Positions 1 to 9,290 are shown, counted from the stretch's first letter. The stretch is DNA of 64,000 nt from Acinetobacter sp. NIPH 2100 (GCF_000369805.1 NZ_KB850224.1:2862399-2926398); one strand, 5' to 3'. Notes: generated by a model not told the origin, from the letters alone. Translations and numbers: made by a program.

Positions 1-368
1 ACGCCACCGATGTGACGGATGAAGAAGCTTTAAATGCGGTGTTTTTTGAGCGTGCAGATGAATTTATTAAACTTGCCAATGATTTCTGCCGACCACCCAA
101 AGGTCAGCAACCAAAGCCAGAAGAATTACGTGGCCAAGTCAGCGCAGCCATGCTATTTGCCACTGCTCGCTTTAATACATGGGTCGCAGCCAATAACTTT
201 AAAGATGGCAATGAAATGCGTGAGGCCAAAGAGCAAGTGATGTCTTATCTGCTGCAACAATTCCAAATGATGCTGGAAGATAATTTTGACGAATATTGTG
301 AACAGTTTGAAAACTACTTACGCTTTCGTAAGAATGAAGATTTTCATGCACATAAACACGATCATTAA
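1..368 (+). CDS. DUF3144 family protein, 5' end probably cut by window edge
   Basis: Small acidic, helix-rich cytoplasmic protein of the DUF3144 type. Recognisable features are an opening FFERADEFIKLAN segment, a middle segment SAAMLFATARFNTWV, and a His-rich tail (HAHKHDH). The family has no established function. The frame is open from the window edge. The first usable start inside it is a GTG at position 12, but two in-frame codons precede it with no stop, so the true start may lie upstream. A strong hairpin follows the stop and is shared with the convergent protease gene. Confidence 0.7.
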   Translation, partial: ATDVTDEEALNAVFFERADEFIKLANDFCRPPKGQQPKPEELRGQVSAAMLFATARFNTWVAANNFKDGNEMREAKEQVMSYLLQQFQMMLEDNFDEYCEQFENYLRFRKNEDFHAHKHDH

Positions 369-380
369 TCGTTGATTGTT

Positions 381-413
381 AAAAGAAAGCCACCTGATCG
401 GTGGCTTTCTTTT
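381..413. terminator. bidirectional rho-independent terminator
   Basis: A 14-bp perfect stem (381-394 with 400-413) encloses a 5-nt loop. It is flanked by A and T runs, so it can end both the DUF3144 gene on the + strand and the M16 protease gene on the - strand. Confidence 0.85.
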
Positions 414-418
414 ATTGC

Positions 419-3187
419 TTATTTCAAGTCTTGTGCTTGACCATATTGGTCAGCCATCACTTCTACAAACTGATCAAGTTTGATGTATTTTTTAATTGCA
501 GCATTCACATCTTCTTTGCTTAGTTTCGCAAGCTCCTGATCACGCTCGGCACGATCCAACAGCGTTTTGTTACGCTCTAACTGACCTGTCAACATGCCAT
601 GAATATTGCGCTCATCTTCTAAAGCAGTCACTCGCTTCTTCATGATATCCGCTTTGGCTGCTTCTACTTCCTGCTCGGTCACGCCTTTACTTAACAGCTC
701 ATTTAGAACTTTATGTACAGATTGCGATACTTGTGCAGAGCGACCTGACGTGTAGTTTGCTGTGATGCTTAAGGTACCATCATCAATGTCTGGATCAAGA
801 TCTAAGCTACTGCCAAAACCATAGACCAGAGCATTTTTCTCACGTAACTCTTGCGCCAAACGAGATGAAAGCTGTGAGTTACCTAAAACATGACTGAGAA
901 TAATTAAAGCAGGCGCATCTTTATGGTACGAACCGACGGGTAATGCTAAAACACTTTGGTAGCTACCAAACTCACGTTGTTCAGATAATGCATGCACTTT
1001 TTGTGCTTTATAAACCGTATATTGCCCAGTCACTTTGGTGAATGGCTGTTTTGCTTTCCAAGAACCAAAAGCTTTCTGTAAAGTCTTCTGCATTTTCTTG
1101 GCATCAAAATCACCCGTCACTGCAATTTGTGCATGATCTGTCACAAAGAATTGATCATAGAATTGTTTCACTTGCGGCTGAGTTGCTTCACTAATCTGTT
1201 TCTTCGCAAGCTCAGGTTCAAAGTGATAACGTATATCACCCGGTTGATAGATTTCCAGAATCTTAGATAAGGTCATCGATGACACAACGGCTGGTTCTGT
1301 ATATGGACGATCCAGTACAGACAAGCTTTGATTTTTTGCCAGATCAAACTCAGTTTGCGAGAATTTTGGCTGTTTCAGGACATCGACAATAAAGTTAAAG
1401 AAGTCTTCGAACTTGTCTTTTTTCGCTTGAACAACGATGGTAAAACCATTGCCATTTGAACTGACCGATGCACCACCACTCGCCGCAATCGCCTTATCGG
1501 TAATTTCCTGCAAGGTATGTTTCTCAGAACCACGCAGCATTAAATAGCTGGCTAAATCTAAAGTGACCCCTTTGCCAAATAATGTTTTTTCATCACCAAA
1601 ATCCAAGCTAATCGTGGCATAAGTTTTATCGTCACGTGTTGGGGTTGGGAACAGCGCGTAACGAATGCCATTCTTTAATTCACCACGCTGAATTTTCTGT
1701 TCATTTTTTTGCAATTGCTGAGCAGACTGAGCCATGAATTGGGTCACTTCCTGCTTATAAACATTTGCATCTTTTAATGGCTCAGGCTTTTCATCGCTTT
1801 GATCTAAAGTTTTTGGCTTCTCTTCAGCTTTCATGGTCATCGCTTTCTTTTGATCTTCGGGCGTTGGTAAAATATCGCCAGAAATACGATGTGAAGAGAC
1901 TAAAAATTCTTTTAAAGTTTTATTTGCATCATTCAGCTTTAAGTCTTGAACGGCTTGTAAGTCCTTAAAATATTGATCCCATTGACCATGCGATGAAACT
2001 GCATAATCACTTAGGCGTGAGCCTAGAGCGACTGCATCATTGGCAATGGTATCTGCGGTATTTTGCGTAATATTTTTGATGCGCTGTAATTCAGCTTCCG
2101 TAAATGGCTGGCTGTTTTCAACACCGGTTTTGAGTGCCTCATCGACCTTTTTCGCATCGTGATTCGGTGCATAAATTGCCCCCATGAAAACCACATTGAA
2201 GTCTTGATCTAACCATGTGGTCGATTGCACTGCAGTACTGATTCCCGTTTCCACCATACTTTTATATAAGGTACCGCTTGGCTGCATGGTGTATAACGCT
2301 GGCGCGAGCGCTAAAGTCGGCTGTAACGGGGTATTTTTTCCATTCATATAGACATGGAATTTAGCCAAATCGCTACCCTTCTGCACCGTAAACTGACGCT
2401 GTTCAATTTTGCTTGAATCTAGCACTGGCACTTGAACTTGTGCAGGCACTGGACGTGCTGGAATTGGACTGAAATACTGATCAATCTTGCTCAATACTTC
2501 GGTCTTATCAAATTTACCTGAGATCACCATGACTGCATTGTTTGGTGCATACCAAGTTCTATAGAACTGATTTAACTCATTTAACTGAATCGACTTTAGT
2601 TCAGGTAAATCACCAATCGGCAAACGACCTAAATATTGGTTGCCATAAGCGGCTTTCCACATCTGATCCATCAATACCGCAAACGGCTGATCCATACGGA
2701 TTTCACGTTCACGTTTTACGATTTCAATTTCAGAAGGTACAAATTTTTCTTGCAGCACCAATTTATCCATACGTTCTGATTCAAGGTACAGAATTTCATT
2801 CAGTGCATTTTTTTCAGGACGAACAATGTTCAAGTATTTGGTCGCGTAATAATCGGTACTGGCATTGGTCATCAACGTATATTGATCCAGACGACGTTGA
2901 AACTCGTCACCCTTCACATTTTGCGTACCTTTAAATGCCAAATGTTCTAATAAATGCGCAAGTCCGCCTTTACCTTTCGGATCATTCAGCGAGCCAGTCA
3001 AATAAACCGTATTTACATAGACTTTATTTTCTTTATCGTTTGGTGCAAGAATAACTCTGAAACCGTTATCTAATTTATATTCTTCGATATTTTTTTCACT
3101 TTTTACGAGCACTGTCTGAGACCAAGACGTCGCACTCAACCCAATCAAACAAAGCGAGAGAGTAAGCTGCTTAAACCGCATTAACAT
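419..3187 (-). CDS. M16 family zinc metallopeptidase (pitrilysin-like), exported
   Basis: Zinc endopeptidase of the insulinase/pitrilysin family, about 922 residues. It is built from two M16 halves, each with an M16_C-like segment. The N-terminus (MLMRFKQLTLSLCLIGL...SWSQ) is a Sec signal peptide, which places it in the periplasm. The inverted zinc motif HLLEH lies at residues 78-82, with the downstream acidic helix around 150-160. The second half lacks HxxEH, as is normal for the inactive half. The substrate is unknown; relatives degrade peptides. An alternative ATG two codons downstream would not change the signal peptide. It appears to be a single-gene unit. Confidence 0.9.
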   Translation of the reverse strand: MLMRFKQLTLSLCLIGLSATSWSQTVLVKSEKNIEEYKLDNGFRVILAPNDKENKVYVNTVYLTGSLNDPKGKGGLAHLLEHLAFKGTQNVKGDEFQRRLDQYTLMTNASTDYYATKYLNIVRPEKNALNEILYLESERMDKLVLQEKFVPSEIEIVKREREIRMDQPFAVLMDQMWKAAYGNQYLGRLPIGDLPELKSIQLNELNQFYRTWYAPNNAVMVISGKFDKTEVLSKIDQYFSPIPARPVPAQVQVPVLDSSKIEQRQFTVQKGSDLAKFHVYMNGKNTPLQPTLALAPALYTMQPSGTLYKSMVETGISTAVQSTTWLDQDFNVVFMGAIYAPNHDAKKVDEALKTGVENSQPFTEAELQRIKNITQNTADTIANDAVALGSRLSDYAVSSHGQWDQYFKDLQAVQDLKLNDANKTLKEFLVSSHRISGDILPTPEDQKKAMTMKAEEKPKTLDQSDEKPEPLKDANVYKQEVTQFMAQSAQQLQKNEQKIQRGELKNGIRYALFPTPTRDDKTYATISLDFGDEKTLFGKGVTLDLASYLMLRGSEKHTLQEITDKAIAASGGASVSSNGNGFTIVVQAKKDKFEDFFNFIVDVLKQPKFSQTEFDLAKNQSLSVLDRPYTEPAVVSSMTLSKILEIYQPGDIRYHFEPELAKKQISEATQPQVKQFYDQFFVTDHAQIAVTGDFDAKKMQKTLQKAFGSWKAKQPFTKVTGQYTVYKAQKVHALSEQREFGSYQSVLALPVGSYHKDAPALIILSHVLGNSQLSSRLAQELREKNALVYGFGSSLDLDPDIDDGTLSITANYTSGRSAQVSQSVHKVLNELLSKGVTEQEVEAAKADIMKKRVTALEDERNIHGMLTGQLERNKTLLDRAERDQELAKLSKEDVNAAIKKYIKLDQFVEVMADQYGQAQDLK

Positions 3188-3272
3188 AATTTATCCAAGT
3201 ATTTATGGTGATTTAAATAATAGAGACAAGCTATGGTAGAGAATGATTCGCATTTTTAATAGTTATGTTTTG

Positions 3273-3301
3273 AAAAAAGCTGTTTATTTAAACAGCTTTT
3301 A
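3273..3301 (-). terminator. terminator after phzF-like gene
   Basis: The stem is 3275-3285 with 3290-3300 around a 4-nt loop. Read on the - strand it ends in a T run (A run at 3273-3278). It lies just past the stop of the PhzF-like gene. Confidence 0.75.
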
Positions 3302-3331
3302 TCTTTGTTTTTACACAATTTAAGTTACAAA

Positions 3332-4150
3332 TCAGATTGTCAGTTCGCCTTGCATATACAATTTTGCATAACCTGAGATTTCAATGCGCTGTTCAGATTC
3401 AATTACGCAATCCAAAATTCCCCCACGTGCAGATGCCTGAAATGCAACCAGCCTAGTTTGATTCAACTTTTCCGCCCAAAGTGGCACAATCGCTGTATGA
3501 ATTGAACCCGTTACTGGATCTTCTGGAATTCCAATTGCAGGTGCAAAATAACGTGATACACAATCAAACTGCCCCTCTCCTCTGGCTGTTATCGCCACGT
3601 CTGGCTGAGATGCTGTAATTGCAGTACGTACTTGCCCAAGCTGCTTTAACTTTTCAAGATCAGGCTGCTCATCCAATACATCCTGTACGCTCTCATACTC
3701 CACAATATAGGCCTGAGCATTACGATAGACCGCTTTAAATGGTTTGGTTAAACCTTCTCGAAGTACTTGAGGATATTCAGACACCAACTCTGCTTTACGA
3801 ATCGGGAAATTCATTTTAATTTTGCCATCTGTATCTTGGCTGACGATAAAAATACCAAGATCACGTACATGAAATTGAATGGTTTTTGCCTTAGTAAAAT
3901 CTTTAAATAAAACAAAAGCACTGGCTAAAGTCGCATGTCCACAAAAAGCAACTTCATCTACAGGTGAAAACCAGCGAATCTCAAAATTACTCTGATCAAG
4001 TGTTTTGACAAAGGCTGTCTCAGAAAGATTATTTTCCATGGCAATATTTTGCATCAAAGGTTCATCTAACCATTCATCGCCCACGATCACAGCCGCTGGA
4101 TTGCCTTTAAATAATTCTTTGGTAAAGGCATCCACTTGATACATCTTCAT
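3332..4150 (-). CDS. PhzF family isomerase/epimerase-like protein
   Basis: PhzF-fold protein of 272 residues, the usual family size. It has the conserved N-terminal FKGNPAAV stretch, a probable catalytic glutamate in NNLSETAF (about residue 44), CGHATLA in the first half and the signature EDPVTGSIHT in the second. PhzF of phenazine producers isomerises dihydro-hydroxyanthranilate, but no other phenazine genes are present here. This is one of the many stand-alone homologues of unknown substrate. It is cytoplasmic and divergent from the DJ-1/PfpI gene. Confidence 0.88.
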   Translation of the reverse strand: MKMYQVDAFTKELFKGNPAAVIVGDEWLDEPLMQNIAMENNLSETAFVKTLDQSNFEIRWFSPVDEVAFCGHATLASAFVLFKDFTKAKTIQFHVRDLGIFIVSQDTDGKIKMNFPIRKAELVSEYPQVLREGLTKPFKAVYRNAQAYIVEYESVQDVLDEQPDLEKLKQLGQVRTAITASQPDVAITARGEGQFDCVSRYFAPAIGIPEDPVTGSIHTAIVPLWAEKLNQTRLVAFQASARGGILDCVIESEQRIEISGYAKLYMQGELTI

Positions 4151-4423
4151 GACATAGTCCTCTCGCTATTGTTCAGTTATTTTGAACATTTGGTCTATAA
4201 ATGATAGATACAGATTTTTCTAAATTTACGATACACCGCATCTTTTTAGATATAGAGAGATTAACTGCTTAAAAATAAAACAAAATCTATCTTCCGCTTG
4301 CTAACAGATCAGGCCAAAAGTCCAATGATTTAGCATAATTAAAAATAAGCCATACAGAATATTCACACACAAAAAATGCAAGCTCTTTATGGTATGACGC
4401 AGATTAAACAAGCGAGAAAAGCA

Positions 4424-5035
4424 ATGCGTATTCCTGTTAATGCCATCGTATTTGAAGACTTTGAAACCCTTGACATTATGGGTCCAGTCGAATTATTTGG
4501 CTTACTGCAAGAACAGTATCAAGTGCAGTTTTATAGTCTGAATGGTGGACTGGTTTCAAATAAGCATGGTGTTTGTATCCAAACTAAATCATTTCATGAA
4601 ATGGAAACAACTGCAGAAAGTATTCTGCTCGTCCCTGGTGGGATCGTGACGTTTGAACTGATGAATAATCAGCAATTTCTCGATCAGCTCAAAACTTTAG
4701 CAACCCAGAGTGCACACGTACTTACAATTTGTACAGGAAGTTCATTACTTGCAGCAACGGGTCTTTTAAATGGCGTTAAAGCAACGTCGAATAAAATGGC
4801 ATTTGAGTTTGTGCAAAAACTTAATGACCAAGTGTTATGGCAAGCCCAAGCCCGTTGGGTAATTGATGGAAAATTCTATACCTCATCGGGTGTGAGTGCA
4901 GGTATGGATATGACCCTCGCCTTTATTCATGACACACAAGGTGAAGAAGTTGTCCAACTTTGTGCTGAAGAAGCAGAATATATTTGGAATCGTAATCCAA
5001 CCATTGACCCTTTCTGTAAAGTAAAAGCAAACTGA
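4424..5035 (+). CDS. DJ-1/PfpI family protein
   Basis: Class-I glutamine-amidotransferase-like fold of about 203 residues. The opening IPVNAIVFEDFETLDIMGP is the typical first strand and acidic loop. LTICTGSSLLAATGLL carries the nucleophile-elbow cysteine. Members are often chaperone, deglycase or isonitrile-hydratase-like; no specific activity can be assigned. An in-frame ATG exists at 4376, but the 16 residues it adds are unlike the family. The ATG at 4424 follows a GAGAAA sequence and starts directly at the conserved strand, so I prefer it, with moderate certainty. The XapX gene follows 13 bases after the stop. Confidence 0.8.
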   Translation: MRIPVNAIVFEDFETLDIMGPVELFGLLQEQYQVQFYSLNGGLVSNKHGVCIQTKSFHEMETTAESILLVPGGIVTFELMNNQQFLDQLKTLATQSAHVLTICTGSSLLAATGLLNGVKATSNKMAFEFVQKLNDQVLWQAQARWVIDGKFYTSSGVSAGMDMTLAFIHDTQGEEVVQLCAEEAEYIWNRNPTIDPFCKVKAN

Positions 5036-5048
5036 TCAACGGTTAAAT

Positions 5049-5225
5049 ATGAAGATTTATTTATTATCACTTGCAGTTGGTATATTGGTTGGTATATTGG
5101 TTGGTGTGTTGTATTACCTATTAGATGTCAAAGCACCTGCACCACCTATTGTGGCTTTATTAGGTCTATTAGGCATCGTCATTGGTGAGCAATTCATCCC
5201 TTTTATTCGAATCTATCTTTCTTAA
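5049..5225 (+). CDS. XapX domain small membrane protein (58 aa)
   Basis: Short open frame encoding 58 residues with two hydrophobic helices around a DVKAPAPP loop, followed by ALLGLLGIVIGEQ. This is the XapX (DUF1427) layout, an inner-membrane protein of unknown function. It lies 13 bases after the DJ-1/PfpI gene on the same strand, so the two are probably co-transcribed. The first helix contains a repeated GILV from a 12-bp tandem duplication (5076-5099), making it about four residues longer than the typical family sequence as I remember it. Confidence 0.8.
   Translation: MKIYLLSLAVGILVGILVGVLYYLLDVKAPAPPIVALLGLLGIVIGEQFIPFIRIYLS
5076..5111 (+). repeat. 12-bp tandem repeat inside xapX
   Basis: Two perfect copies of GTTGGTATATTG (5076-5087, 5088-5099) are followed by a third copy with two mismatches (5100-5111). 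The repeat keeps frame and lengthens the first membrane helix. Confidence 0.9.
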
Positions 5226-5253
5226 TAAGATAGACTTTATTGTATCTCCCATG

Positions 5254-5282
5254 AAAATGAGTGGTCTAAAACCACTCATTTT
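5254..5282. terminator. bidirectional terminator
   Basis: A 12-bp perfect stem (5254-5265 with 5271-5282) encloses loop CTAAA. It lies between the convergent xapX and pentapeptide-repeat genes. Confidence 0.8.
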
Positions 5283-5298
5283 AGTCGAAGCCTTTTAC

Positions 5299-5919
5299 TC
5301 AATCGATTCTGACATCGAAGCCTAAATTTTCTGCAATCATTAAGGTTTGATCAAGGTTGATAATCGCCTCTTTAATCTGCGTTTCTTTCGGATCTAATGC
5401 ACTCAAATCACTGCCTCTTAGATCACACTCAGTAAAATCTGCGCTATGTAGCCATACACCAGATAAATCACTGTCTCGAACCGAACTTCCATGACAACGT
5501 GCGCCTGTCAAATCTGCCTCTCTTAACCGCGTTCTAAGAAAAGAGGCTTTTTCTAAATCAGCGCCCGGTAATCCAACAAAAGCCCAATCACTGTCCTCCA
5601 CCCGCATATGGTGAAACTGGCAATCATTAAACATGCTGCCGACAAACTTACAGTCGGTGAATTTACTGTCGAAGAAATTACAGGAAATAAAAGTACAATT
5701 TATAAAAGCACTGCTTTGATGAGTTGATCCATTAAATCGTGCACGGCGAAACGTACATTCATTAAAAATAGCAGCTGTGTTTTTTGCCTCAGACATATCT
5801 AAATCGACAAATAAAGTACGTTCATATTTTTGATTGCTGAGCACGTGTTCATACCAATCCAAGCTGGTGATGGTTTCTGTTGTTTTTGGTGCAGCCTCAC
5901 CATATTTTCTTTCAGCCAT
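5299..5919 (-). CDS. pentapeptide-repeat protein, Qnr-like in layout
   Basis: About 206 residues, mostly A(D/N)LxX-type pentapeptide repeats such as FNECTF, FINCTF, FTDCKF, DLTGA, DLSGV and DLRGS, which should form a right-handed quadrilateral beta-helix. The repeats are interrupted near the middle. The chain ends with ...LDQTLMIAENLGFDVRID, a short C-terminal helix like the one that follows the repeats in Qnr gyrase-protection proteins. Whether it binds gyrase cannot be told from sequence. The frame opens at a TTG (5928), but an ATG at 5919 is the more likely start. It is cytoplasmic, lies downstream of icd on the same strand, and is separated from it by a terminator. Confidence 0.82.
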   Translation of the reverse strand: MAERKYGEAAPKTTETITSLDWYEHVLSNQKYERTLFVDLDMSEAKNTAAIFNECTFRRARFNGSTHQSSAFINCTFISCNFFDSKFTDCKFVGSMFNDCQFHHMRVEDSDWAFVGLPGADLEKASFLRTRLREADLTGARCHGSSVRDSDLSGVWLHSADFTECDLRGSDLSALDPKETQIKEAIINLDQTLMIAENLGFDVRID

Positions 5920-6013
5920 TGCGCTCAAGTTTTATTTTATAAAGCATAAAATTATTACATGGCATTCACTTTGTACATGCTTTTATTCAGTCTTATTAAT
6001 CTCATTTTAAAAT

Positions 6014-6041
6014 AAAAAAAGAGCAGCTTTGCTACTCTTTT
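6014..6041 (-). terminator. terminator after icd
   Basis: Hairpin with arms AAAAGAG...CTCTTTT plus AGC/GCT and one mismatch. On the - strand it ends in a T run supplied by the A run at 6014-6020. It lies just past the icd stop. Confidence 0.65.
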
Positions 6042-6061
6042 AATAAGGACATGAAGCTTAC

Positions 6062-7315
6062 TCATTCCATATGTTCAATAATGGCTCGTCCAAATTCAGA
6101 ACAACGTAATAAGGTTGCATTTGGCATTAAACGCTCAAAGTCATACGTCACGGTCTTGGCAGAAATTGCACCCGAAACACCTTGAATAATCAGATCTGCA
6201 GCCTCAACCCATCCCATATCACGCAACATCATTTCAGCAGATAGAATAATTGACCCTGGATTGACTTTATCTTGCCCTGCATACTTCGGTGCAGTGCCAT
6301 GTGTGGCTTCATACACTGCAATTGCACCGCCAATATTCGCACCCGGTGCAATCCCAATGCCGCCCACTTCTGCTGCAAGTGCATCCGAAATATAGTCACC
6401 ATTTAAGTTTAGTGTCGCAATCACGGAATAATCTGCTGGACGCATTAAAATTTGCTGTAAGAACGCATCGGCAATCACATCTTTAATGATAATGTCTTTA
6501 CCCGTTTTCGGATTTTTGATTTTCACCCATGGGCCGCCATCCAGCAATTGACCACCAAAACGTTCCATCGCAAGTTCATAGCCCCACTCTTTGAACGCAC
6601 CTTCGGTGTACTTCATGATGTTGCCTTTATGCACCAAAGTCACCGAAGGCTTGTCATTATCAATCGCAAACTGAATGGCTTTACGTACCAAACGCTGTGT
6701 ACCTTCTTTCGAAACAGGTTTAATCCCAATCCCACAATCTTTAGGGAATCGGATTTTGGTCACCCCCATTTCTTCTTGCAAAAATTTAATGACTTTTTTT
6801 GCTTCTGCCGAATCAGCCTTCCACTCAATCCCAGCATAGATATCTTCTGAGTTTTCACGGAAGATGACCATATCTGTAAGTTCTGGATGTTGCACCGGTG
6901 AAGGTACGCCTTCAAACCATCGGACTGGACGCACACAGACATATAAATCGAGTTCTTGGCGTAATGCAACATTCAAAGAACGAATACCACCACCTACAGG
7001 TGTAGTCAATGGGCCTTTTATTGATATAATAAACTCACGTAAAGCATCAAAAGTTTCTTCTGGCATATAATTGCCATAGATTTTATCTGCTTTTTCGCCG
7101 CAGTAGACTTCCATCCATTCGATCGAACGTTTGCCACCGTAAGCTTTTAGCACGGCGGCATCTACTACTGCCTTCATTGCTGGTGTAATATCCACACCAA
7201 TACCATCACCTTCAATAAAAGGGATGATTGGACGATTTGGAACATTCAATGACAGGTCTGCATTTACTGTGATTTTGTCTCCATCAGCAGGAACCACAAT
7301 CTTCTGATAACCCAT
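6062..7315 (-). CDS. icd: NADP-dependent isocitrate dehydrogenase, homodimeric type
   Basis: TCA-cycle enzyme that oxidises and decarboxylates isocitrate to 2-oxoglutarate with NADP+. It is 417 residues, as in E. coli. It has [10 protein letters not shown] near the start, [13 protein letters not shown] with Ser at residue 113 (the position phosphorylated by AceK in E. coli), the catalytic lysine/tyrosine region, and [13 protein letters not shown] near the C-terminus. The conserved serine suggests control at the glyoxylate branch if an aceK is present elsewhere. It is divergent from rluE. A second, unrelated monomeric isocitrate dehydrogenase lies 2 kb away. Confidence 0.97.
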   Translation of the reverse strand: MGYQKIVVPADGDKITVNADLSLNVPNRPIIPFIEGDGIGVDITPAMKAVVDAAVLKAYGGKRSIEWMEVYCGEKADKIYGNYMPEETFDALREFIISIKGPLTTPVGGGIRSLNVALRQELDLYVCVRPVRWFEGVPSPVQHPELTDMVIFRENSEDIYAGIEWKADSAEAKKVIKFLQEEMGVTKIRFPKDCGIGIKPVSKEGTQRLVRKAIQFAIDNDKPSVTLVHKGNIMKYTEGAFKEWGYELAMERFGGQLLDGGPWVKIKNPKTGKDIIIKDVIADAFLQQILMRPADYSVIATLNLNGDYISDALAAEVGGIGIAPGANIGGAIAVYEATHGTAPKYAGQDKVNPGSIILSAEMMLRDMGWVEAADLIIQGVSGAISAKTVTYDFERLMPNATLLRCSEFGRAIIEHME

Positions 7316-7508
7316 TTTGTAGGTTCTCCCTCATGTATTTAGCGATTATCTCTATGCCTTCTATGGCATACTTTCGTTTTTTATTGCATGAAACAGTTTA
7401 GTTCAAAACAGGTTTTTTTGAGATTTATACGGGAAATAACAACATTTCTCCATTAAATAGAAACCTTTATTGTTATGATGCCGCCCATAGCCAAAGTAGT
7501 ATATCCAT

Positions 7509-8327
7509 ATGAAAGTAGTCGTATTTAATAAACCTTTTGACGTTTTGTCACAGTTTCGCGAAGATGAAAAACATTTAACAGTTTCAAGTTTTATTAAAGA
7601 TCCTGAACTTCGTATTGCAGGACGTTTAGATCTAGACTCTGAAGGTTTAATGTTTCTTACTGATCATGGTGGTTTAAACCAGTTCATCACTCATCCAGAT
7701 AATAAGAAATATAAAACTTATCTTGCTCAAGTTGATGGTGATGTCACAGAAGAAGCAATCGAAAAACTGCAAACGGGTGTTGAACTTGCAGATGGTATGA
7801 CCTTACCTGCCAAAGCACGTAAAGTCGATCAACCTGAATGGCTATGGGAACGTAATCCACCTGTACGTTATCGTGCCAATATTCCAACGACATGGATTGA
7901 GCTACAAATCTGCGAAGGTCGTAACCGTCAAGTGCGCCGTATGACCGCTGCTGTGGGTTTCCCAACTTTACGTCTGATTCGTACTCAAATTGGCAGTATT
8001 GATCTGGTCAAACTGGGTTTACAACCAGGTGAACAACTCGAAATCGAACCTTTGCTTTATCCAGATTTTAAAGACGTTCCAGCTGACAAGCCTTATGAAG
8101 GCCGTTCTTTCGCGAAAAAATCGAATAATAAACCACATTTCTCTCGTGCCAAAGATAAAGCACGTGAAGAACGAGGTGAAAAACCATTTAAAGGCAAGAA
8201 AAAAGCTGGTGGCGGTACAACCCGTATCTGGCAAACTGACGATGCAGATAAACCACGTCGTAAAACTAATGGAACAACCCGCCCAAATACTAAAGCACCA
8301 CGCGGTCGTAGCCGTAATGGTCGTTAA
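7509..8327 (+). CDS. rluE: 23S rRNA pseudouridine synthase, RluE-like, with long basic tail
   Basis: RsuA/RluB/RluE-family pseudouridine synthase without an S4 domain, as in RluE (U2457 of 23S rRNA in E. coli). The catalytic motif GRLDLDSEGL carries Asp at residue 41. The substrate-binding segment ICEGRNRQVRRM is clear. The catalytic domain ends near residue 185. The remaining 85 or so residues form a Lys/Arg/Gly-rich tail that is probably disordered and RNA-binding; E. coli RluE lacks such a long tail. It is divergent from icd, with a gap of about 190 bases holding the promoters. Confidence 0.9.
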   Translation: MKVVVFNKPFDVLSQFREDEKHLTVSSFIKDPELRIAGRLDLDSEGLMFLTDHGGLNQFITHPDNKKYKTYLAQVDGDVTEEAIEKLQTGVELADGMTLPAKARKVDQPEWLWERNPPVRYRANIPTTWIELQICEGRNRQVRRMTAAVGFPTLRLIRTQIGSIDLVKLGLQPGEQLEIEPLLYPDFKDVPADKPYEGRSFAKKSNNKPHFSRAKDKAREERGEKPFKGKKKAGGGTTRIWQTDDADKPRRKTNGTTRPNTKAPRGRSRNGR

Positions 8328-8368
8328 GCCAATCCGTTTAAATTGATACCAATACCTACAGATTAATT

Positions 8369-8396
8369 TAAAGGGGCTATATCATTTGCCCCTTTA
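8369..8396 (+). terminator. terminator after rluE
   Basis: A 9-bp stem TAAAGGGGC/GCCCCTTTA (8369-8377 with 8388-8396) encloses a 10-nt loop, about 40 bases after the rluE stop. The T tract is short. Confidence 0.55.
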
Positions 8397-8433
8397 GATT
8401 TAAATAACATTACTCTGTATTAATATAAGATTT

Positions 8434-9088
8434 TTAAATCATTAGGCTAACTTCTTGAATAAAAAACACAAATTCCAAAATCACACTAAGTGGTAATCCA
8501 ATTTTCAGAAGCCAATAACTCCATTGTCGAGATTCATCAAAGTCCCTTTCTTTAGTCAAAATCCATTTTCGTATAACCCAAATATGGACGACAAGACAAA
8601 GTAAGCTGGCACATATTATAAAAATAATATTATTTTGCTTCTTAGGAGTGACCTCAACTGAAGAATAATCAATTTTTTTAATTTTTCTATTGTTTATTAT
8701 TTCAAATGATTGAACTAAATAAGAAATCTTTTGATCAGATGTACTTTCCCCCTTCTTTATATCTTAAATTTTTAATCGGCAACCCTTCACTCTCGAGTAA
8801 AGATTTGCAATAGTTTTCTAGAGATAAAGCACATTCATCTCTATAAAAAAGCTGATCCCCCTTATATATTTCTAAGTAATAACTCTTAAAAAAACTTTTC
8901 CTCTTTATTTTATAAGAACTATATACTTTAAAAGATGGATCTTCGAAAATATATTTCTCCTGCCATTTATAATTAAACTCTTTATTATACGTACTTATTT
9001 GTCCTATCAAAATTACATAGGTGACTGCAATAAGGCCACAACTTATCAAAAGCTCATTCCAACTTTCATCTTTAAATATTCTTTTCAT
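8434..9088 (-). pseudogene. three-helix membrane protein gene split by a frameshift
   Basis: Two adjoining open frames on the - strand look like one gene. The 5' part starts at ATG 9088 (MKRIFKDESWNELL; an upstream start at 9130 is less likely) and stops at 8735-8737. The 3' part (8763 down to 8434) is in another frame and has no usable start before its second half. The frames meet at a run of five G on the coding strand (8748-8752). Removing one G would join them into about 217 residues, reading ...RYKEGESTSDQKISY.... Predicted topology is one N-terminal helix, a roughly 130-residue hydrophilic domain and two C-terminal helices (IIFIICASLLCLVVHIWVI; LPLSVILEFVFFI). I do not recognise the family. 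The region is more AT-rich than its neighbours. Confidence 0.65.
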
Positions 9089-9216
9089 TAAATTTAGTCT
9101 TCTTAATTTTAATAAGCATTTCAGAATCAAGCTATCCTAACTAAAAATAATAGGAATGAAATTAGCTAACATAATAATCTTGAATTTTATTAAGTCAATT
9201 CGTCCATATAAAAATG

Positions 9217-9248
9217 AAAAAAGCCGATGTTTTCACATCGGCTTTTTT
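9217..9248. terminator. terminator after monomeric isocitrate dehydrogenase
   Basis: A 7-bp GC-rich stem GCCGATG/CATCGGC (9223-9229 with 9236-9242) is flanked by A6 and T6, extending the pairing. It is positioned past the stop of the - strand gene. Confidence 0.85.
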
Positions 9249-9290
9249 ACATGACCAACTTAATCATCAGTCATGTTTTAAAAGTAAAAC

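Noticed and set aside
2542..2934. 130-residue + strand frame opposite the M16 protease
   Set aside because: It is an antisense shadow of a well-supported coding region and has no RBS or recognisable domain.
3332..4150. Phenazine biosynthesis locus
   Set aside because: Only the PhzF-like gene is present; such lone homologues are widespread in bacteria that make no phenazine.
5076..5111. CRISPR or other regular repeat array
   Set aside because: Three 12-bp units without spacers, inside a coding sequence.
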